A stretch of DNA of 55,176 bases from Bacteroidota bacterium (GCA_947448725.1 CANFOM010000017.1:1-55176), one strand, 5' to 3'; positions 1-8,674 are shown, numbered from the stretch's first letter. Numbers and translations: made by a program. Notes: a model not told the origin generated them from the sequence alone.

Positions 1-51
1 AAATAATCGCATAAAGTAGTATCTTGCATAAGACAATTTTAAACAAACTTT

Positions 52-1179
52 ATGGCAAAAGCTACTCCAAAAAAACCTGTTTCTAAAGCAAAAAAGGAAT
101 TGATCAGCGCAAGCTCCTATCAATTTTTAAGCAACTATATTAACAATCCTTCTCCAGTGGGATTTGAAACCAGTGGGCAAAAAATTTGGTTGGATTATCT
201 AACTAAATATGTAGACACCACTTTTACCGATCCCTATGGCACGGCTGTAGGTGTCATTAATCCAACTGCTCCTTTTAAAGTAGTGATTGAAGCACACGCC
301 GATGAAATTAGTTGGTTTGTGAATTATATCAATGACCAAGGCTTAATTCATTTAAAAAGAAATGGTGGCGTAGATCATCAAATTGCTCCATCGATGCGTG
401 TTTGGATTCATGGTAAAAAGGGTCCTGTGAAAGCTGTATTTGGATGGCCAGCTATTCATACCAGATTAAGTAATCCAGAACAAAAAGAACCCCAACCTAA
501 AGTAGATAATTTGACTTTGGATTGTGGCGCAAGAACAAAAAAAGAAGTAGAAGCTTTAGGTATTCATATAGGTGCCGTTGTTACTTATCAAGAAGGCATT
601 GATGAATTGGCACATGATTTTATTATTGGCCGCGCTTTTGATAATAGAGTGGGTGGATTTATGATTGCCGAAGTAGCTCGATTGTTAAAAGAAAATAAAA
701 AGAAACTTCCTTATGGCTTATATATTGTTAATGCCGTACAAGAAGAGATTGGATTACGTGGCGCAGAGATGATTGCCCGTAGAATCAAACCCAATATTGC
801 CATCATTACCGATGTTACGCATGATACGCATACACCAATGATTAATAAAGCCATTGAAGGAGATATATTATGCGGAAGAGGCCCTTCTCTAGCCTATGCG
901 CCAGCCATCCACAATAAATTATTAGCCATTGTAGAAGCAACAGCAAAAGCTAAAAAAATTCCGGTACAGTTTAGAACCTTGAGCAGAAGTACAGGAACAG
1001 ATACCGATAGTTTTGCTTATGCCAATGACGGTTGTCCTTCGGTTTTAATTTCTATTCCATTAAGATATATGCACACGACTGTGGAAATGATTCATAAAAA
1101 GGATATTGTTGATACGATTCAATTGATGTATGAAACTTTGTTAGCGCTTACGCCTAAAACAAACTTAAGTTACCTATAA
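52..1179 (+). CDS. M42 family metallopeptidase
   Basis: Zinc or cobalt aminopeptidase of the M42 family (glutamyl aminopeptidase, deblocking aminopeptidase or tetrahedral aminopeptidase type), 375 residues, close to the usual 340-370. Expected metal ligands are visible: AHADE at 81-85 (His82, catalytic Asp84), Asp197 in DNRVGG, the Glu pair 231-232 in VQEEIGLRGA, Asp254 in ITDVTHDTH, and a late His in MHTTVE. The N-terminal 18 residues are Lys-rich and carry no signal peptide, so the enzyme should be cytoplasmic. Its TAA shares one base with the ATG of the amidotransferase-like gene downstream, so the two are very probably co-translated. Family assignment is firm; the peptide substrate is unknown. 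Confidence 0.92.
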   Translation: MAKATPKKPVSKAKKELISASSYQFLSNYINNPSPVGFETSGQKIWLDYLTKYVDTTFTDPYGTAVGVINPTAPFKVVIEAHADEISWFVNYINDQGLIHLKRNGGVDHQIAPSMRVWIHGKKGPVKAVFGWPAIHTRLSNPEQKEPQPKVDNLTLDCGARTKKEVEALGIHIGAVVTYQEGIDELAHDFIIGRAFDNRVGGFMIAEVARLLKENKKKLPYGLYIVNAVQEEIGLRGAEMIARRIKPNIAIITDVTHDTHTPMINKAIEGDILCGRGPSLAYAPAIHNKLLAIVEATAKAKKIPVQFRTLSRSTGTDTDSFAYANDGCPSVLISIPLRYMHTTVEMIHKKDIVDTIQLMYETLLALTPKTNLSYL

Positions 1180-1973
1180 TGACAAAGCCCCCCATTACCA
1201 TTGCAATCATCGATATGTATGATGGGAATGCCAATGTGGGTATGGAATGTATTGTAAGTATCCTTAATCAATGGAGTGTCAAAAGGAACCTACCTATCGC
1301 CTACTCCATTTTTAAATTAAGAGAGGCTTGCGCAATTCCAGATGAAAATTTTGATATATACATTTCATCAGGAGGGCCTGGCTCACCTCTAGACTCTAAA
1401 GATGAACCCTGGGATAAAAAGTATACCTTTTGGCTGGATCAAATGATGGGATTAAGTAAACCTGTATTTTTAATTTGTCATAGTTTCCAATTGGCCTGCA
1501 GGCATTTTAATTTAGGCACCATTACTTTAAGAAAATCAAGACAAATTGGAATTTTACCTATTCATCCATTGACCGAAGATATTATTTTCAATGGCTTAGA
1601 AGATCCATTTTATGCTTTAGAAAGTAGGGAGTATCAAATTATAGCGCCCAATGACGAAGCACTTGCAAAAATGGGCGCAAGTATTATAGCATTAGAAAAA
1701 ATAAGGCCACAGGTCCCATTAGAACGGGCTATCATGGCAATACGTTTTAATAAAAACATGATTGGCGTTCAATTTCATCCAGAAGGAGAATCGGCAGCCT
1801 TAGAAGGATTTTTTCAAGAAGGTATTCTAAAAAATAAAATCATTGAAGAATTTGGTGTTGAAAAATGGGAGAACATTATAGCTCAATTAGAAGACCCCAA
1901 TAAAATACAAAAGACTGCTTCCACTTTTATTCCCAATTTTTTAGACAGCGCATTACAAATACCATTGAATTAA
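1179..1973 (+). CDS. class I glutamine amidotransferase-like protein
   Basis: Protein of 264 residues with a class I glutamine amidotransferase fold, similar to the stand-alone GMP-synthase-like group. The triad is visible: Cys100 in LICHSFQLA, and His200 and Glu202 in GVQFHPEGE. SSGGPGSP at 63-70 is the usual glycine-rich loop. The nucleophile elbow is unusual, with CHSFQ where the family normally has CxGxQ, so ammonia release from glutamine cannot be assumed and a different amide hydrolase role (as in PuuD) is possible. It overlaps the upstream M42 peptidase gene by one base and sits 9 bases before an ATP-grasp-like gene. Confidence 0.85.
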   Translation: MTKPPITIAIIDMYDGNANVGMECIVSILNQWSVKRNLPIAYSIFKLREACAIPDENFDIYISSGGPGSPLDSKDEPWDKKYTFWLDQMMGLSKPVFLICHSFQLACRHFNLGTITLRKSRQIGILPIHPLTEDIIFNGLEDPFYALESREYQIIAPNDEALAKMGASIIALEKIRPQVPLERAIMAIRFNKNMIGVQFHPEGESAALEGFFQEGILKNKIIEEFGVEKWENIIAQLEDPNKIQKTASTFIPNFLDSALQIPLN

Positions 1974-1982
1974 GCAACTGAT

Positions 1983-3182
1983 ATGATTCCTTCAATAAGA
2001 CAAAATTTCAACGCTAATTTTACTGAAGAAAAGTATCAGAATTATCTTTCTTATATTAAGAATAGCTTCCCTAATGCATTAGATTTTAAAATAGCCGAAA
2101 CCCCTATTTTTATTGATCAAAAATTTACTTCCCAGTTACTTGAATTAGGTGATTATGTCAATGGAGAAATTTTAGGTAAAGAATTTAAAATTAATACGCA
2201 AGCCTCTTTAGATAGACAGCCCAATATCCCTAATGAACCAGCTTATCCAGGATGTATTGTCATGGATTTTGCCATTGCCAATAACTCAAAAAATGAATTG
2301 GTCCCCAAATTGATTGAATTACAAGGGTTCCCTTCTCTTTTCGCTTTTGAATTACTCCAAGAGGAAGCCTTGAGCGAAAATTATGAATTGCCAAAAAATT
2401 ACAGCCCCTTTTTAAATGGCTACGATAAGAAAAAATACATCGCTCATTTAAAAAAAATGATTGGTGGTTCTAATGGCGAACACACAGTATTACTTGAACT
2501 TCACCCCCAACAACAAAAAACAAGGATCGATTTTTATTGCACCGAAAAATACCTCAATATTCCTGTTGTATGCATTAGTGAATTAGCACAAAAAGGAAAT
2601 CAACTATTTTATACAAGAAATGGGATTAGCATTAAAATAGACCGTATTTACAATCGAGTCATAATGGATGAACTTGATAAGCAACCAGCAGTCATTCAAG
2701 AAAAAGGCAAACTGCTATTAAATGAACTAGCCATTAGCTGGGTAACCCATCCACATCATTTCTTTAGAATTAGTAAATTTTTAATGCCTTTTCTAAAGCA
2801 TCCGCTTGTTCCTACTACCCAGTTTGTTGATCAATTAGCTTCAACCCCTAAAAATTTAGAGGATTATATATTAAAGCCCCTATTTTCATTCGCAGGGCAA
2901 GGTGTGAATATAGACATTCAACCAGGAGATTTTGAAAAGCTTGAAAATCCAGGGCATTGGATTTTACAAGAAAAAGTTCATTACGCCGAATGCATTAAAA
3001 CGCCAACAGGCCAGGCTAAAGCAGAAATTAGGTTATTTTATTTCTGGGACGAAACTCAACAAAAATACATAGCCACTATGAATTTAGCTCGATTGAGTAA
3101 AGGCAAAATGATCGGAGTAGATTATAATAAAACTGCCACCTGGGTGGGCGGCAGTTTAGCTTATTTCGAAAATCAGAACTAA
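1983..3182 (+). CDS. ATP-grasp-like protein, putative ligase
   Basis: Protein of 399 residues without a signal peptide. I do not recognise a named family, but several stretches resemble ATP-grasp carboxylate-amine ligases, possibly circularly permuted as in glutathionylspermidine synthase. They are LIELQGFPSLFAF at 110-122, RIYNRVI at 221-227, LKPLFSFAGQGV at 297-308 (like the Lys-Pro and glycine-loop ATP-binding strand), WILQEKV at 326-332, and AEIRLFYFW at 347-355 with a late Asn in ATMNLARLSKG that would fit the metal-binding end. It is the third gene of a tight operon with a peptidase and an amidotransferase-like hydrolase. The fold assignment is inference from motifs; the substrate is unknown. 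Confidence 0.6.
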   Translation: MIPSIRQNFNANFTEEKYQNYLSYIKNSFPNALDFKIAETPIFIDQKFTSQLLELGDYVNGEILGKEFKINTQASLDRQPNIPNEPAYPGCIVMDFAIANNSKNELVPKLIELQGFPSLFAFELLQEEALSENYELPKNYSPFLNGYDKKKYIAHLKKMIGGSNGEHTVLLELHPQQQKTRIDFYCTEKYLNIPVVCISELAQKGNQLFYTRNGISIKIDRIYNRVIMDELDKQPAVIQEKGKLLLNELAISWVTHPHHFFRISKFLMPFLKHPLVPTTQFVDQLASTPKNLEDYILKPLFSFAGQGVNIDIQPGDFEKLENPGHWILQEKVHYAECIKTPTGQAKAEIRLFYFWDETQQKYIATMNLARLSKGKMIGVDYNKTATWVGGSLAYFENQN

Positions 3183-3243
3183 TTACACAACCAAACAATT
3201 AAAAGAAAATATAATCATTAATTTTATAATCAAATTTCCAAGT

Positions 3244-4041
3244 ATGCATTTTTTAAAGCTTCCTTTTTATTCTAGTTTCTTTTTATTGCTTATGATTGCT
3301 TTTTGTTTACAAAACGGAAACCTTCAGGCGCAGGATGCTGGTGAAATTCAAGTGTATGGCTCAGCCACCACCCCAAAGTATACCACTATGATTGAATTGC
3401 ATTCTAATTATACTTTCAAAGGCCCAAGCATCAATGAGAACGCTTTCAAAACTAAAAATTATCATCCCCTACTTGAAACAATAGAGGTAACCACAGGACT
3501 TTCAAAAGATGTAGAATTTGGATTTTATATTTTTACTTATAATATCAATGGAAAAACACAATATACAGGCAGTCATTTAAGGCCAAGAATAAAAGCGCCT
3601 GATGAATGGAAATGGCCTATTGGTGTAAGCTTGTCAACAGAAGTTGGATTTGATAGAGATCCTTTCACCGATCAATTGGATTGGGGCGCTGAAATTAGAC
3701 CCATTTTTGACAAGACTATTGGTGATCATTATTATTCCTTCAACCCTAGCCTAGGTGTTTCCTTTACAAACAATGAATGCTTATTTGAACCCAATTTTAA
3801 ATATGCTTATGCAAGTTCTCCAAAAGTTAATATTGGATTTGAGTATTATGGTAATACGGGGAAACTATTTAGCCCTTTTAAACTACCCAATCAAGAACAC
3901 CAACTTTACTTAGTGTTTGATTTATTTTTACACCCCTTGTACGAATTTAACTTTGGCATTGGCAAAGGTTTAACCGAAAGCTCCAATGACTTAAACGTAA
4001 AATGTTATGTAGGTAGAAGAATCAATTGGAAACACAAATAA
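3244..4041 (+). CDS. secreted hypothetical protein, probable outer-membrane barrel
   Basis: Protein of 265 residues starting with a signal peptide: hydrophobic core about 8-24, likely cleavage after the Gln-Ala around residue 30. The rest is rich in alternating aromatic and polar residues (TMIELHSNYTFKG, VEFGFYIFTYNING, KVNIGFEYYGNTG, LYEFNFGIGKGL) and ends in basic RRINWKHK. This pattern fits a small outer-membrane beta-barrel of the kind often annotated as transporter-like or DUF-type in Bacteroidota. It lies 61 bases after the ATP-grasp-like gene on the same strand, so it may share that operon. No specific function can be given. Confidence 0.7.
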   Translation: MHFLKLPFYSSFFLLLMIAFCLQNGNLQAQDAGEIQVYGSATTPKYTTMIELHSNYTFKGPSINENAFKTKNYHPLLETIEVTTGLSKDVEFGFYIFTYNINGKTQYTGSHLRPRIKAPDEWKWPIGVSLSTEVGFDRDPFTDQLDWGAEIRPIFDKTIGDHYYSFNPSLGVSFTNNECLFEPNFKYAYASSPKVNIGFEYYGNTGKLFSPFKLPNQEHQLYLVFDLFLHPLYEFNFGIGKGLTESSNDLNVKCYVGRRINWKHK

Positions 4042-4049
4042 AACTATCC

Positions 4050-4382
4050 CTAAGGCTTTTTAACACGTTTGTATTGGCAACACTCATCTAAATCATTATA
4101 AGCTTCTGTGCTGGCTTTTTTGTGTTCTGTATCATACCCAGCTGCAGCAACTGCCTCTTCAATTTTATCAGTAGATGTTTTAGCAGCATCAAAAGTGAAT
4201 TTTAAAACCTTAGCTACTTTATCCCAACTAGCCGAAGCAGCGCCAGCTTCTTTAGCTGCTTTTTCAATGTGCCCTTTACACATATTACAATTCCCGGCAA
4301 CTTTTACAGTAGTGCTAGTTTGTGCTTGTAATTGTAAAGAAGCCATAACAATTACTAGAATAAATAAAACATTTTTTTTCAT
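4050..4382 (-). CDS. secreted heavy-metal-associated (HMA) domain protein
   Basis: Protein of 110 residues. A signal peptide (1-20, ending LQLQA) is followed by a single ferredoxin-like HMA domain with the metal motif GNCNMCKGHIE (Cys32, Cys35). Helix 2 (TDKIEEAVAAAGYDTE) is typical of copper chaperones. The short tail contains a second Cys pair at 101-102 (DECCQYK). HMA proteins of this size normally bind Cu(I) or Zn(II). The signal peptide places this one in the periplasm or outside, unlike cytosolic CopZ. It converges on the gene ending at 4041 with only 8 bases between. A -7 box lies at 4418-4425. Confidence 0.85.
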   Translation of the reverse strand: MKKNVLFILVIVMASLQLQAQTSTTVKVAGNCNMCKGHIEKAAKEAGAASASWDKVAKVLKFTFDAAKTSTDKIEEAVAAAGYDTEHKKASTEAYNDLDECCQYKRVKKP

Positions 4383-4417
4383 GACAATGTAATTTAAATC
4401 GCTTTTTAAAGTTGATA

Positions 4418-4425
4418 CAAAGTTA
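4418..4425 (-). promoter_or_regulatory. -7 box of the HMA-protein gene
   Basis: The minus strand reads TAACTTTG, a perfect match to the Bacteroidota consensus TAnnTTTG, 35 bases upstream of the start codon at 4382. No clear -33 element is visible. Confidence 0.6.
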
Positions 4426-4442
4426 AGGCGTTTGAAATAGTT

Positions 4443-6470
4443 TTAGTTAATAAAATTCCACCAAATACCCAATCTAAACCAAGTGCCCGTACCAGGGTAA
4501 TTTCTGGTAGAAAAATTATAACTATTCCCAAAGGTCGAACTGCTTGATAATAAGGTGTTTAAATTCTCTAAACGTACATAGCCTCTAAAACGCTTAATCA
4601 TAAAATTTAAAAAGGCATTGGCCGTGGGCCTATTGTGTAAGGTATAGTCATTTTGTATATAAAACTGTCCTGTTAACGGCATATAATCATCGGCTTTGTA
4701 ATCGGTGTGGTAGATAAACTCTAGCCCAGTAGATAAGAAAAGATTTTTATAAAAATTGCCTTCGAATGCCAGCCTTTGTCTGGTGAGCAATAAAGGCAAA
4801 TGAATAGGAGCTGCCTGGTCTACTACTTGAACATTCATTTCGTTGTACCAATTCCAATGGGTACTTAATTTAAATTTATTGCTTGCCTGTGCTCTTAAAT
4901 AACTAAAGGCAGCCTTATATACAGCTGGCTGATAACCAGAAGAAAAATAATGAAAATTATTAACCAGCTCATAATTTCCAGCAAGCTTCCAGCCTGTTTT
5001 TGGGTTACCTGTTTCACCACTAAAATCGATGATATTTTCTTTTTGAATACCATTTAATGTTATTATCGGGAATTGTGTAATTCCTAAATAATTAGCAGAA
5101 GGGGTTCGATTGCTATTTTGAAAGGAGAGTTTTAAATAATTCCCCTTAGTGGAAAGAAGCCTGGACAAATAAAACTGTGCATCATAGTCTCCAGCATGGT
5201 AGCCATTTAAATATAATTTTCCAGCAATAAGCAAATCCCATAATTGATTTCTAGTTTTATTCTTATACTTTCCAAAAGTATAAATATCATAATTACTCCA
5301 GCTTTTCTGATTAGCCAACGTGGTATTAAAACTGGTATACCCTTGACCTAATTGTAAGAATTGATTGGCATTGTTTTTTTGAGGATAACTGATAATACTA
5401 AATTCATTGGTTAATGCACTCCAAGCATCTACAAATTTAATGATAGTATTAGTATCCGTATTGAAATTAAAGTAATTGGCATAACGGGCTGCATTAGGTG
5501 CCTTGTCTAAAAAGGAGTACTCGCTATTTTCGTATTTTATTTCATTTTGAAATCTCAAACGAGGATAAAATAAATGTATCACTATAGTGTCTTTTACAAT
5601 GGAGTCTTTTTGTCCCAAGTCATAGGTTTGGCGCCACAATAAAGTATTACTCTTATATACATTCCCCGTTGCAATAGAAGTATTAAATGGATTTGAAAAA
5701 GCGATACCACTCACGCCTAATCTTGTTTCTAGCTCGTAAGGATTGTTTAATGCCAAACTATCCAATAAAGATGCTTTGATGAGTCCTCCATTTTCCGAAG
5801 AAGCTGCTTTATTATTTAGCATCACCCAATAAGACTCATATTGCTTTCGCTTCGATTGAAAATGAGCTGTAATGCGCATGTTGTTCAAATTTGAATTTTG
5901 ATTTTTAACATTGCCTGGCGCATTACTAAAACGGTATTCGAAAGAAAAATTAAATTGTTGAGTTTTATTTTGAGTATGCTTTACTTCTATCATCTGCTCA
6001 CTCTTATCCCCAATTAAATAACCAAAATCGGTATAAGGACGTGTTGTTTGATAAAAAGGAGTTCCTTCTAAAGTATAAAAATATTTATCATAGGCATGAA
6101 AGCCTGCATCAAAACCCCCTTTTTGAATAGGATCAAATAAATAGGATTTAGTGGCAGTTCCTAAATTGCCTAAATTATAGCTGGTATAGGGCAAAGGATA
6201 ATGGACAAAAAAATCGTTAATGCTGGAGTCTAATTTAACAACTTCATTGCTATTGTACAATTTATAAAAGATAGAAATAGAGTCGGCAAATTTATCTCGC
6301 TTTTGTAATGAATCACTTGATTTTCCGCCACCCATTCCACCACCCATGCCACTTCCCATGCCGCCACCCATACCTGGGCGACCAAAACCTCCAGGCCTTT
6401 GCGCCTGTGATTCAAATTGAATTAATGTCAATAACACCAAGCCCAATAAAATTGATTTCACAAAAGACAT
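4443..6470 (-). CDS. putative porin (Porin_10-like outer-membrane barrel)
   Basis: Protein of 675 residues with a signal peptide (1-23, ending SQA). A Gly/Met-rich tract at 26-49 repeats the unit MGGG. A long beta-barrel-like region follows and ends in the aromatic strand WFRLGIWWNFIN, typical of an outer-membrane C-terminus. Early motifs such as the segment around FFVHYPLPYTSYNLGNLG match the Bacteroidota family annotated as putative porin, commonly found beside purine-nucleoside phosphorylase as it is here. The gene starts 12 bases after the phosphorylase stop, so the two probably form one transcript. Passive uptake of small solutes is likely; linking it to nucleosides is a guess from the neighbour. 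Confidence 0.8.
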   Translation of the reverse strand: MSFVKSILLGLVLLTLIQFESQAQRPGGFGRPGMGGGMGSGMGGGMGGGKSSDSLQKRDKFADSISIFYKLYNSNEVVKLDSSINDFFVHYPLPYTSYNLGNLGTATKSYLFDPIQKGGFDAGFHAYDKYFYTLEGTPFYQTTRPYTDFGYLIGDKSEQMIEVKHTQNKTQQFNFSFEYRFSNAPGNVKNQNSNLNNMRITAHFQSKRKQYESYWVMLNNKAASSENGGLIKASLLDSLALNNPYELETRLGVSGIAFSNPFNTSIATGNVYKSNTLLWRQTYDLGQKDSIVKDTIVIHLFYPRLRFQNEIKYENSEYSFLDKAPNAARYANYFNFNTDTNTIIKFVDAWSALTNEFSIISYPQKNNANQFLQLGQGYTSFNTTLANQKSWSNYDIYTFGKYKNKTRNQLWDLLIAGKLYLNGYHAGDYDAQFYLSRLLSTKGNYLKLSFQNSNRTPSANYLGITQFPIITLNGIQKENIIDFSGETGNPKTGWKLAGNYELVNNFHYFSSGYQPAVYKAAFSYLRAQASNKFKLSTHWNWYNEMNVQVVDQAAPIHLPLLLTRQRLAFEGNFYKNLFLSTGLEFIYHTDYKADDYMPLTGQFYIQNDYTLHNRPTANAFLNFMIKRFRGYVRLENLNTLLSSSSTFGNSYNFSTRNYPGTGTWFRLGIWWNFIN
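6324..6371 (-). repeat. Met-Gly repeat tract in the putative porin gene
   Basis: These bases encode residues 34-49 of the porin, four imperfect copies of MGGG (one is MGSG). The DNA is correspondingly a run of near-identical 12-base units, which could change copy number in frame. Confidence 0.75.
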
Positions 6471-6482
6471 GCTTTACTGGTT

Positions 6483-7310
6483 TTAAGCAATTTCTTTTAA
6501 CAATGCACTAAATAGTATGGTCAACTTTGGTTCAGCAGCATGCGCTGCTGCCAAAACTTCTTCATGGGTAATAACATTGTTATCTTCTCTAATGCCCAAA
6601 TCGGTCACTACACTCATGGCAAATACTTTCATTCCACAATGCACGGCTGCAATGGTTTCTTGAACAGTGCTCATGCCCACCACATCACCCCCTACATTTT
6701 TAATTAATTTATATTCTGCTTTGGTTTCAAAAGTAGGTCCAGTAACCCCCACATAAACACCTTCATGTACTTCTATGTTATTGGCTGCTGCAATTACTTT
6801 TGCTTTTTCAATAAATGCAAAAGCATAAGGCTCACTCATGTCAGGAAATCTTGTTCCTAGGGCCTCTTCATTTTTTCCTACCAATGGATTGATTGTAAAT
6901 AAACTAATATGATCTTTAATAATCATTAAATCACCCACTTTAAAATTAGGATTAACCCCTCCTGCTGCGTTGGATAATAATAAATTTTCGACACCTAATA
7001 ATCTCAATACACGAATTGGATAAACTACTTGCTCTGCAGGATAGCCTTCATAAAAATGAAAACGCCCCTCCATTACCCAAACTTTTTTACCATTCAATAT
7101 GCCCAATATTAATCTTCCTTTATGCCCCTGCACCGTACTCACTGGAAAATGTGGAATTTCACTATAAGCAATAGAAAAATCTATATTAATTTCTGTTGAC
7201 AAATTACCCAAGCCACTGCCTAAGATAATGGCTGTATTAGCTGTGGAATTAATTTTGGACTTGATAAAGTTAACCGTCTCGTTTAGTTGCTTCATTAAGG
7301 GCGTGGTCAT
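6483..7310 (-). CDS. punA: purine-nucleoside phosphorylase
   Basis: Trimeric-type purine-nucleoside phosphorylase, 275 residues, which splits inosine and guanosine with phosphate into base and ribose-1-phosphate. Visible motifs in order are GSGLGNL near 31-37 (phosphate loop), FPVSTVQGHKGRL, LLLSNAAGGVNPNFKVGD, TGPTFETKAEY, and DVVGMSTVQETIAA with the Met-Ser-Thr and the base-binding region before VTDLG. Length matches bacterial PNPs of the PunA class. A -7 box precedes it at 7330-7337 and the putative porin gene follows after 12 bases. Confidence 0.95.
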   Translation of the reverse strand: MTTPLMKQLNETVNFIKSKINSTANTAIILGSGLGNLSTEINIDFSIAYSEIPHFPVSTVQGHKGRLILGILNGKKVWVMEGRFHFYEGYPAEQVVYPIRVLRLLGVENLLLSNAAGGVNPNFKVGDLMIIKDHISLFTINPLVGKNEEALGTRFPDMSEPYAFAFIEKAKVIAAANNIEVHEGVYVGVTGPTFETKAEYKLIKNVGGDVVGMSTVQETIAAVHCGMKVFAMSVVTDLGIREDNNVITHEEVLAAAHAAEPKLTILFSALLKEIA

Positions 7311-7329
7311 ACTACCTATATTTTAGCCA

Positions 7330-7337
7330 CAAATATA
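7330..7337 (-). promoter_or_regulatory. -7 box of the punA-porin unit
   Basis: The minus strand reads TATATTTG, a perfect TAnnTTTG match, about 20 bases upstream of the punA start codon. Confidence 0.6.
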
Positions 7338-7366
7338 ACGACAGTAAGGGATTATAAGACAAGATT

Positions 7367-8611
7367 CTAGTCCTTAGAGGGAGCAGTTTCATGTTTTAAC
7401 ACCCAATAGGCAATAAACGCACTTAAAAGCATAAAAAAGGCACCTAATAAAAATGCAGCCCCTGGAAAATAGATATGATGCGGGTCGTTTTTAATTGAAA
7501 AATATGAAGTGAGGCCAATCATCATTGGAGGACCCACAATAGATGTCAAACTATTTAACCCAGTTAATGAACCTTGCAATTCTCCTTGTTCATTTTTGGG
7601 CACATGTACAGAAATTAAAGCTTGTAATGCAGGGCCAGAAATACCGCCTAAGCAATAAGGTATTAAGAATAAAAACATCATCCAACTTTGTGATGCAAAT
7701 GCAAATAAAACTAATCCAATTGCATACAAGGTAATTCCATAATAAACACTTTTCTCATTGCCTAGTTTAGGATTGATAAACCTAATTAAAACGCCTTGCA
7801 CTAAACCCACTAATAAACCAATCGCCCCCAAGGAGATACCAATTGTTTTAGGCGTCCAACCAAACTTACTAATATTAGCAAAACTCCAATTGCTTTGTAC
7901 CGAGTGAGCAGCTAAATAAATAAATAACATAGCAATGATCAATCCAAAGACAGCTGGATATCTATTCAAATTTTTTAAGGAGCCAATCGGATTCGCTCTT
8001 TTAATATCAAAGGCTCTTCTGTGTTCCTTAGCTAAAGATTCTGGTAAAATAAAATAACCATACAATGCATTGATTAATGCTAAGCCTGCCGCTACTAAAA
8101 AAGGAATCCTTGGGCCAATTTCCCCTAGCAATCCACCCAACAATGGTCCAATGATAAATCCTATACCAAATGCAGCACCAATCATTCCAAAGTTTTTAGC
8201 TCTGCTTTTTTCATCACTAATATCTGCCATATAAGCAGCCGCTGTTGTAATACTTGCACCAGTGATGCCCGAAAAAACACGACCAACAAATAGCCATCCA
8301 ATACTAGGTGCAAATGCTAAAAAGATATAATCCAAACCAAACCCTAATAAAGAGAATAGTAAAATAGGTCGTCTTCCATAATGATCGCTTAAGCTGCCTA
8401 AGATGGGTGCAAAAATAAATTGCATGGCAGCATAAATAAAAGTTAAGTACATCGCTGGTTTAGCAATAGCACTTATATCTGACCTATCAGTAATGTGTAA
8501 TAAATGCTGAAGTAATTGAGGCACCACAGGAATAATAATTCCCAATCCGATGACATCCAATAAAATAGTGGCAAAAATAAATCCGACTGCTGCTTGTTTG
8601 TTACTGGCCAT
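7367..8611 (-). CDS. MFS transporter, TetA-like drug/proton antiporter type
   Basis: Integral membrane protein of 414 residues with about twelve hydrophobic segments. GLGIIIPVVPQLLQHL in TM1 and the loop 2-3 motif GSLSDHYGRRPILL place it in the DHA1/TetA-like group of the major facilitator superfamily. RVFSGITGAS in TM4-5 and GPLLGGLLGEIGPRIPF in TM5 fit. Chromosomal Bacteroidota commonly carry such TCR/Tet-like MFS genes without tetracycline resistance, so I do not call it a resistance gene. It is transcribed alone from a well-formed promoter at 8644-8674. Confidence 0.85.
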   Translation of the reverse strand: MASNKQAAVGFIFATILLDVIGLGIIIPVVPQLLQHLLHITDRSDISAIAKPAMYLTFIYAAMQFIFAPILGSLSDHYGRRPILLFSLLGFGLDYIFLAFAPSIGWLFVGRVFSGITGASITTAAAYMADISDEKSRAKNFGMIGAAFGIGFIIGPLLGGLLGEIGPRIPFLVAAGLALINALYGYFILPESLAKEHRRAFDIKRANPIGSLKNLNRYPAVFGLIIAMLFIYLAAHSVQSNWSFANISKFGWTPKTIGISLGAIGLLVGLVQGVLIRFINPKLGNEKSVYYGITLYAIGLVLFAFASQSWMMFLFLIPYCLGGISGPALQALISVHVPKNEQGELQGSLTGLNSLTSIVGPPMMIGLTSYFSIKNDPHHIYFPGAAFLLGAFFMLLSAFIAYWVLKHETAPSKD

Positions 8612-8643
8612 TGTATATTAAATAGTTTAATGTATCTATCCTT

Positions 8644-8674
8644 CAAATATACAAGTCCTCTAGTACATTTCAAA
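8644..8674 (-). promoter_or_regulatory. full -33/-7 promoter of the TetA-like MFS gene
   Basis: On the minus strand, TTTG (8671-8674) is followed by a 19-base spacer and TATATTTG (8644-8651). This matches the Bacteroidota primary-sigma consensus TTTG-N19-21-TAnnTTTG. The leader to the ATG is roughly 25-30 bases. Confidence 0.75.

Noticed and set aside
7367..8611. The TetA-like transporter as a tetracycline-resistance gene.
   Set aside because: The motifs define a broad drug/proton antiporter group. There is no TetR neighbour, mobile element or resistance context.
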